Of a stretch of 64,000 bases of DNA, positions 58,911 to 64,000 are shown one piece after another. The translations under genes were made by a program, and so were the position numbers. This DNA is from Streptomyces sp. AC1-42W (GTDB lineage Bacteria; Actinomycetota; Actinomycetes; Streptomycetales; Streptomycetaceae), in the NCBI RefSeq assembly GCF_003248355.1, contig NZ_QKWY01000001.1, forward strand, positions 3,492,001-3,556,000. The letters run 5' to 3'. Each line of letters begins with the position of its first letter. The stretch's first letter is position 1. The notes below the pieces were generated by a model. The model worked only from the letters and a program-made list of their open reading frames with translations. It was not told the origin of the DNA and did no database searches.

Positions 58911-60134
58911 TCATCGGGCCCGCGCCGCCGCCCCGCGGGCCCCGTACCCCAGGACCGCCGCCGCGCCGGCCAGCACCGCCACCGTGGTCAGGGCCACCGG
59001 CAGCGAGAACCAGTCGGCCAGGAAGCCGATCGCGGGCGGCCCGAGCAGCATGCCCCCGTAACCGAGCGTCGAGGCCGCCGCGACCCCGCCGGGGCCCGCC
59101 AGCTCACCGGCCCGCCCGACCGCCACCGGGAAGATGTTCGCCAGGCCGAGTCCGGTGACGGCGAAGCCGAGCAGCGCGAGCCAGGCGGTCGGGGCGAGCG
59201 AGCCCAGCAGCATTCCGGCCGCCGCGGTGGCGCCGCCCGCCACCAGGGTGCGGGTCTGCCCGAGCCGTTCCAGCAGGACCGTGCCGCTGAGCCGGCCCGC
59301 CGTCATGGCCAGCGCGAACAGCGAGTATCCGGCGGCGGCCACACCGGGGCGGGCGTGCAGGTCCTGCTCCAGGTGCAGGGCCCCCCAGTCGGCCAGGGCG
59401 CCCTCCCCGTACGCGGTGCACAGCGCGATCACGCCGAACAGCAGCACCACCCTCCGGGCCCGCCCGGACAACCGGGCGCCGGAGTGCCCGGGGGCGTCCG
59501 CGGTCTCCGGCAGCCGGGGCGCCGGGTGCCGCAGCAGGGCCGGGCCCGCGACGGCGGTGACGAGCAGTCCGATTCCGGTCAGGATGAAGAGGTGCAGGGC
59601 GGGCGAGAGACCGCCCGCGACAAGGCCGCCGAGCCCCGCGCCGAGCATCCCGCCGAGGCTGAACGCGGCGTGGAAGCTGGGCATCACGGGCCGGCGCAGC
59701 GCGGCGACCAGGTCCACCGCCGCGCTGTTCATCGCCACGTTCATCCCGCCGTACGCGGCGCCGAAGACCAGCAGCACCAGTCCCAGCGAGAGCGCCGAGT
59801 GCGTCTGGGCGGGCAGCGCGATGCCGAGGGAGAGCAGCACGGCGCAGGCCACGGTCACCGCGTGGCTGCCGAACCGGCGGCAGAGCCGGCCGGTGAGCGT
59901 CATGGTGACCACGGCACCGGCGGAGACGCCGAGGAGCGCGAGGCCGAGGGTGGCGGCCGAGGCGCCGGTCTGCTGCTTGATGGCCGGGATACGGACCACC
60001 CAGCCGGCGAAGAGGAAGCCGTCGAGGGCGAAGAACACGGTCAGCGCGGTACGGAGACGGGCCGACGAGAGCGGGGCGGTGTTGCCGCCCGGTCCCCCCG
60101 GTAGTGCCGTCCGCAGTTTGTTTAGTTGCGGCAC
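58911..60134 (-). CDS. MFS transporter (YbjJ-like), probably leaderless
   Basis: 407 residues from GTG 60134. Twelve helices (ALTVFFALDGFLFAGWVVRI; LALLGVSAGAVVTMTLTGRL; LSLGLVLLVFGAAYGGMNVA and so on). No Shine-Dalgarno precedes GTG; instead a -10-like TATGCT ends 6 nt before it, so transcription may start at the GTG. The start codon lies inside a 7-11-7 inverted repeat shared with the divergent ROK regulator. Substrate is unknown, perhaps a sugar given that regulator. Confidence 0.85.
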   Translation of the reverse strand: MPQLNKLRTALPGGPGGNTAPLSSARLRTALTVFFALDGFLFAGWVVRIPAIKQQTGASAATLGLALLGVSAGAVVTMTLTGRLCRRFGSHAVTVACAVLLSLGIALPAQTHSALSLGLVLLVFGAAYGGMNVAMNSAAVDLVAALRRPVMPSFHAAFSLGGMLGAGLGGLVAGGLSPALHLFILTGIGLLVTAVAGPALLRHPAPRLPETADAPGHSGARLSGRARRVVLLFGVIALCTAYGEGALADWGALHLEQDLHARPGVAAAGYSLFALAMTAGRLSGTVLLERLGQTRTLVAGGATAAAGMLLGSLAPTAWLALLGFAVTGLGLANIFPVAVGRAGELAGPGGVAAASTLGYGGMLLGPPAIGFLADWFSLPVALTTVAVLAGAAAVLGYGARGAAARAR

Positions 60135-60139
60135 AAACT
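60115..60139. promoter_or_regulatory. XylR/ROK-type operator over the MFS start codon
   Basis: AGTTTGT (60115-60121), 11-nt spacer, ACAAACT (60133-60139). It resembles the xyl operator AGTTTGTTT...CAAACT bound by XylR-type ROK repressors. Confidence 0.55.
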
Positions 60140-60289
60140 CAGCATAGGGGCGGCCCGACAGCCGGCGCAACACGGCTGACCGACCCGGCCCGGACCGCGC
60201 GTACCAGGGGCGCGCCGGGGTGCCGCACCCGGGGCAAGTCGGCCACCACGGGGTCAAAGGCACCCCCGGACCATGGGAGACTCGCCCCC

Positions 60290-61504
60290 ATGAACGGCAA
60301 GGGGACCACCACCCGGACGAAGTTGGAGAGGGGCCGCAGCGCGCTCGGACCCGCACTGGAACTGGTCCACACCGGACGCGCGCCCACGCGCGCCGTTCTC
60401 ACGTCCGAACTGGGGGTCACCCGCGCCACGGCGGGCGCGGTCGCCTCCGAACTCGAAGCGCTCGGCCTGATCCAGGTCGACTCCAGACCCGGCTCGGCGG
60501 CCGGTTCCCAGGGCCGGCCCTCGCACCGGCTGGCCGTCCGGGAGTCCGGCCCGGTGGCCGTCGCCGCCCAGGTGCACGCGGACGGCTTCCGCGCCGCGCT
60601 CGTCGGCCTCGGCGGCCGGCTCGTGGCGACCGCGCCCGGCTGCGTCACCATCACCGCCGACCCGGCCCAGGTCATCGGCGAGGTGGTGGACCACTGCGCC
60701 CGGCTGCTGCGGGACAGCGGACTGCGGTGCGTCGGGGCCGGGCTCGCGGTGCCGTCGGCCGTCGCCGAACCGGAGGGCACCGCCCTCAACCCGCTCCACA
60801 TCGCCTGGCCGGCCGGCGCCCCGGTCCGTGAGATCTTCGCCACCCGCGTCCGCGAAGCGGGCATCGAGGGACCGGCGTTCACCGGCAACGACGTCAACCT
60901 GGCCGCGCTCGCCGAGCACCGGCACGGCGCCGGACGCGAGGCCCAGCACCTGCTCTGCGTCGCCACCGGACACCGCGGCGTCGGCGGCGCCCTCGTCCTC
61001 GACGGCCGCCTGCACACCGGGAGTTCGGGCCTCGCCCTGGAGGTCGGCCACCTCACCGTCCACCCCGAGGGCCGCCCCTGCCACTGCGGCGGACGCGGCT
61101 GCCTGGACGTGGAGACCGACCCGCTCGCCTTCCTCACCGCGGCCGGGCGCACCCCGGGCCCCGAGGAGTCGCTGCTCAAGCAGTCCGGTGACCTGCTGCG
61201 CAACGAGTACGACGACCCGGCGGTGCGCGCAGCCGCCGAGGAGCTGATCGACCGGCTCGGCCTCGGGCTCGCCGGCCTCGTCAACATCCTCAACCCGGAC
61301 CGGATCATCCTCGGCGGACTGCACCGCGCCCTGCTCGACGCCGACCCCGAACGCCTGCGCGCGGTGGTGGCCGACCGCAGCCTGTGGGGGCGCAGCGGCA
61401 GCGTTCCGATCCTGCCCTGCACCCTCGACCACAACAGCCTGGTCGGCGCGGCGGAGCTGGCCTGGCAGCCGGTCCTGGACGACCCGCTGGGCGCCCTGGC
61501 CTGA
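60290..61504 (+). CDS. ROK-family transcriptional regulator (NagC/XylR type)
   Basis: 404 residues from ATG 60290. N-terminal winged HTH at about 15-70 (ALELVHTGRAPTRAVLTSEL; GVTRATAGAVASELEALGL), then a ROK core: FTGNDVNLAALAEHRHGAG, LEVGHLTVHPEG and the zinc motif CHCGGRGCLDVE. The sugar loop reads TGHRGVGGALVLDG. Divergent from the MFS transporter, with an XylR-like operator at that gene's start. Confidence 0.88.
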   Translation: MNGKGTTTRTKLERGRSALGPALELVHTGRAPTRAVLTSELGVTRATAGAVASELEALGLIQVDSRPGSAAGSQGRPSHRLAVRESGPVAVAAQVHADGFRAALVGLGGRLVATAPGCVTITADPAQVIGEVVDHCARLLRDSGLRCVGAGLAVPSAVAEPEGTALNPLHIAWPAGAPVREIFATRVREAGIEGPAFTGNDVNLAALAEHRHGAGREAQHLLCVATGHRGVGGALVLDGRLHTGSSGLALEVGHLTVHPEGRPCHCGGRGCLDVETDPLAFLTAAGRTPGPEESLLKQSGDLLRNEYDDPAVRAAAEELIDRLGLGLAGLVNILNPDRIILGGLHRALLDADPERLRAVVADRSLWGRSGSVPILPCTLDHNSLVGAAELAWQPVLDDPLGALA

Positions 61505-61533
61505 GCCCGGCGCGGCTGCCGTACGCATAGGCA

Positions 61534-61568
61534 CGGAGGCGGGGCACCCCGGGAGCGCCCCGCCTCCG
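61534..61568. terminator. 12-bp hairpin between convergent ROK regulator and anti-sigma-type gene
   Basis: CGGAGGCGGGGC (61534-61545) and its perfect complement (61557-61568). Confidence 0.7.
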
Positions 61569-61573
61569 CGGTC

Positions 61574-62092
61574 TCAGCCCACCACCGCCGAACGCGTCGC
61601 CGGGGGCGGCGCGCCCTGCGGCGGCTCCAGGACGACCAGGTCGAACGGCCCGTCCGCGGTCGCCCCGTACACCTCCCGCGGCGGCCGGCCGGGCGCGGCC
61701 GGGGTGGGGAGCGTGAACCACACGACCTTCCCCGCGCCGCCCCGGGGGCGTACCCCCCAGCTCTCGCTGACCGCGGCGATCAGCGCGAGCCCGCGCCCCG
61801 ACGTGCTGGACTCGTCGGCCTCGCGCACGGTCGGCAGCCGCGGATCGTGGTCATGGACGGACACCATGAGCCGTTCGAGCAGCAACTCGATCTCGACGGT
61901 GCACGCCTTGTCCGGCTGTGCGTGCCGGTGGACATTGGTGAGAAGCTCGGTGACGCCCAGTGTCGTCTGGTCGATCAGAGCATCGAGATGCCAGTGGCGC
62001 AGTTGCGCCGAGACGATTCTGCGGACCTGACCGATCCGCGACGGCAGGGCTTGGAGCTCCACCGTGCAGTGCCTGCTTGGCTCGCTGATCAC
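61574..62092 (-). CDS. RsbW-like ATP-binding protein (HATPase_c_2, anti-sigma-factor kinase type)
   Basis: 172 residues from GTG 62092, after GGGGAG; longer frames lack an RBS. N-box ELLTNVHRHAQ, then VHDHDPRLPTV and the G-box GRGLALIAAVSESWGVRPRG. It would bind a sigma factor or an anti-anti-sigma protein, which is not encoded here. The C-terminal 35 residues are Pro-rich. Confidence 0.88.
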   Translation of the reverse strand: MISEPSRHCTVELQALPSRIGQVRRIVSAQLRHWHLDALIDQTTLGVTELLTNVHRHAQPDKACTVEIELLLERLMVSVHDHDPRLPTVREADESSTSGRGLALIAAVSESWGVRPRGGAGKVVWFTLPTPAAPGRPPREVYGATADGPFDLVVLEPPQGAPPPATRSAVVG

Positions 62093-62278
62093 GGCTGCGA
62101 CTCCCCGAAATAGGTCCGGAAGAAGACGAAGGAACGGATTCAGCCCACGACCGCTGCTGAGTCCGGGCCGGCGGGCCTGGATCGCAGTGTCACCGCCGGT
62201 ACACCATGAGTGACGTGACTCCAATGTCGCTCAGGGCATACACCCGCGCAACTCGCGGTGCCCCCGGCCCCGGCGCCG

Positions 62279-62596
62279 TCAGCTCCGCCTGCCCCCCGCG
62301 CTGTACAGCGCCTCCAGGAACCGGTGCGAGGGCGCCGCGTCACCGGGTTTGCCCTCCGGCGGCCGCATCGTCAGCCGGTACCGTGTCCCGTTGACCCGCG
62401 CGACCGTGGCGTCCGCCCCCGCGAACCACGGCCGGCCCGCGCGCACCGTCCCCACCGGCGCGCTGTCGATCTCCCGCCCGTAACTCGTCAGCAGGGCCAC
62501 CCGGCCGTCCTTGACGGTCACCTGCCCGGCCCTCGTGACCGAACGCGCCCACCGGTCGATGCGCACACCCGTAGCACTGAACTCCGTCTCGGACAT
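62279..62596 (-). CDS. Small protein of unknown function
   Basis: 105 residues from ATG 62596 (GAAGAGG upstream). It is probably all beta: [60 protein letters not shown]. No signal or membrane segment. No domain recognised with confidence. Confidence 0.6.
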   Translation of the reverse strand: MSETEFSATGVRIDRWARSVTRAGQVTVKDGRVALLTSYGREIDSAPVGTVRAGRPWFAGADATVARVNGTRYRLTMRPPEGKPGDAAPSHRFLEALYSAGGRRS

Positions 62597-62820
62597 GGCC
62601 TCTTCGCCCCCTTCGTCATGCCTCTGAGAAAAGTGTGCACATACCGGCCCCCGCGCACCAGAGCGGGCCGGTGGGTGCACGGCGCATTCGCGCCGCCGTG
62701 CCGCGCCGCTCCCCGCCCCGACACCAAGGCAGTGCTATGGACCATCAAAGTCAACGTTTGTGCAGGTGGGGGGCCTATCGTGGGGCCACCCGAACCGGCC
62801 GTACGAGGAGAAGCGCGCAG

Positions 62821-63957
62821 ATGGACACCCCCCAGCACGGGCACGGCGGCGCAGCCGCGACCACCCTCGACATCGACCGCTCCGACCCGGCCTACCGCAC
62901 CTGGCTCAAGGACGCCGTCCGCAAGGTGCAGGCCGACGCCAACCGCTCCGCCGACACCCATCTGCTGCGCTACCCGCTGCCGGACACCTGGGGCATCGAC
63001 CTCTACCTCAAGGACGAGTCGACACACCCCACCGGCAGCCTCAAGCACCGGCTGGCGCGCTCGCTCTTCCTCTACGGGCTCTGCAACGGCTGGATCAGGC
63101 CCGGCAAACCGGTCATCGAGGCGTCCAGCGGGTCGACCGCCGTATCGGAGGCGTACTTCGCCAAACTCATCGGGGTGCCGTTCATCGCCGTCATGCCCCG
63201 CACCACCAGCCCGGAGAAATGCCGGCTCATCGAATTCCACGGCGGGCGCTGCCACTTCGTGGACGACTCCCGCCGCATGTACGAGGAATCGGCACGGCTC
63301 GCCGCGGAGACCGGCGGCCACTACATGGACCAGTTCACGTATGCCGAGCGGGCCACCGACTGGCGGGGCAACAACAACATCGCCGAGTCCGTCTACCAGC
63401 AACTGCGGCTCGAAAGGTATCCGGAACCCACCTGGATCGTCGCCACCGCGGGCACCGGCGGCACCTCGGCGACCATCGCCCGCTATGTGCGCTACATGCA
63501 GCACGACACCAGGATCTGCGTCTCCGACCCGGAGAACTCCTGCTTCTTCGACGGCTGGACCCACAACGACCCGCACGTCACCAGCGACTGCGGCTCGCGC
63601 ATCGAGGGCATCGGCCGGCCTCGCATGGAACCCAGCTTCGTGCCCGGCGCCATCGACCGGATGATGAAGGTCCCGGACGCGGCCAGCGTCGCGGCCGTAC
63701 GCACCCTGGAACGCGCCATCGGGCGCAAGGCGGGCGGCTCCACCGGCACGGGGCTGTGGAGCGCGTTCAAACTGGTCGCCGAAATGCTCGCCGAGGGCGT
63801 CGCGGGCAGCGTCGTCACCCTGATCTGCGACCCCGGCGACCGCTACCTCGACAAGTACTACTCCGACGCCTGGCTCACCGAACAGGGCCTCGACATCGCC
63901 CCGTACACCCGCACCATCGACCACTTCCTGACCACCGGCAGCTGGCCCCGGAACTGA
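62821..63957 (+). CDS. PLP-dependent cysteine synthase-family enzyme (Cds1-like L-cysteine desulfhydrase)
   Basis: 378 residues from ATG 62821, after GAGGAGAAG; an in-frame ATG at 62737 has no RBS. Fold type II PLP enzyme: [19 protein letters not shown] with the PLP Lys, [39 protein letters not shown] (phosphate loop) and [13 protein letters not shown]. It resembles the actinobacterial Cds1 group that degrades L-cysteine to sulfide, pyruvate and ammonia. A cysteine synthase or other beta-replacement role is the alternative. Confidence 0.85.
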   Translation: MDTPQHGHGGAAATTLDIDRSDPAYRTWLKDAVRKVQADANRSADTHLLRYPLPDTWGIDLYLKDESTHPTGSLKHRLARSLFLYGLCNGWIRPGKPVIEASSGSTAVSEAYFAKLIGVPFIAVMPRTTSPEKCRLIEFHGGRCHFVDDSRRMYEESARLAAETGGHYMDQFTYAERATDWRGNNNIAESVYQQLRLERYPEPTWIVATAGTGGTSATIARYVRYMQHDTRICVSDPENSCFFDGWTHNDPHVTSDCGSRIEGIGRPRMEPSFVPGAIDRMMKVPDAASVAAVRTLERAIGRKAGGSTGTGLWSAFKLVAEMLAEGVAGSVVTLICDPGDRYLDKYYSDAWLTEQGLDIAPYTRTIDHFLTTGSWPRN

Positions 63958-64000
63958 CCGCACGGACCGGCCGGCCGGTGCGGGAGCACCGGCCGCCCTC

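Noticed and set aside
1..64000. CRISPR arrays, tRNA or rRNA genes
   Set aside because: No regularly spaced direct repeats, no cloverleaf with a T-loop GTTCRANNC context, and no rRNA core sequences were found. Long inverted repeats are single terminators.

Overview
The window is a high-GC (about 72-73%) chromosomal segment of a Streptomyces-type actinomycete. The support is GC-rich third codon positions, frequent GTG starts, perfect GC hairpins between convergent genes, DasR-type GGTCTAGACC sites, secreted hydrolases with Tat/Sec-like leaders, and families typical of Streptomyces (SpoIIE/HATPase switch proteins, Lrp, FUSC, DUF1876, DUF5134, DUF6421, DUF6986, mycothiol- and F420-linked enzymes). 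I see no rRNA, tRNA, CRISPR array, prophage or antibiotic cluster. The ends cut a SpoIIE-type phosphatase on the left and stop just after a cysteine-desulfhydrase-like gene on the right.

Layout. 1-13.9 kb: a partial PP2C phosphatase/anti-sigma-kinase protein; a secreted discoidin/beta-helix protein under a LacI-type palindrome; an XRE regulator; a secreted two-headed metalloprotease (M4 plus M28 domains); two tandem aldo/keto reductases; a membrane Ser/Thr kinase; an Lrp regulator; and an AA10 chitin-active monooxygenase behind two DasR-type sites. 14-21 kb: a FUSC-type membrane protein preceded by a U-tailed terminator, a lactonase-type beta-propeller behind a third DasR-like site, a CbiX-like protein without its catalytic histidine, an N-acetylglucosamine-kinase-like gene, uracil-DNA glycosylase, and an Asp-box propeller.

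21-31.4 kb is a xylobiose/cellobiose-type uptake and hydrolysis locus (divergent LacI regulator, lipoprotein, two permeases, GH3 glycosidase). The lipoprotein gene is split by an IS200/IS605 element (tnpA and tnpB), which itself carries an IS1182-family element in the 4-nt loop of its right-end hairpin. The first permease also has a frameshift, so the transporter appears dead while the second permease and the GH3 enzyme remain open.

31.5-45.4 kb: small unknown proteins, an old-yellow-enzyme gene and an ArsR gene sharing an operator-like inverted repeat, HAD and PAP2 phosphatases, an M56 peptidase, a GNAT, a GDPD, a tight three-gene unit (DUF6421, SDR, threonine-aldolase-like), PlsC, a thioredoxin, and a flavin reductase preceded by a 26-codon apparently leaderless ORF ending in Ala-Cys-Cys, the pattern of cysteine-responsive leader peptides. 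45.6-64 kb: etfBA, a CitE/HpcH-like lyase, a divergent LacI/ROK sugar pair, an Excalibur protein, a TmrB-like/Nudix fusion, an MBL hydrolase, an M20 peptidase, a geranylgeranyl-reductase-type flavoprotein, a divergent F420-type reductase/TetR pair with duplicated operators, a mycothiol-type DinB protein, a divergent MFS/ROK pair around a XylR-like operator, an anti-sigma-type ATPase, and a Cds1-like PLP enzyme.

The most unusual items are the nested insertion that separates a tnpB from the end of its own guide-RNA region, the cysteine-type leader ORF, the DUF6421 unit with an unexpected zincin-like motif, and several enzyme fusions or enzymes missing catalytic residues.
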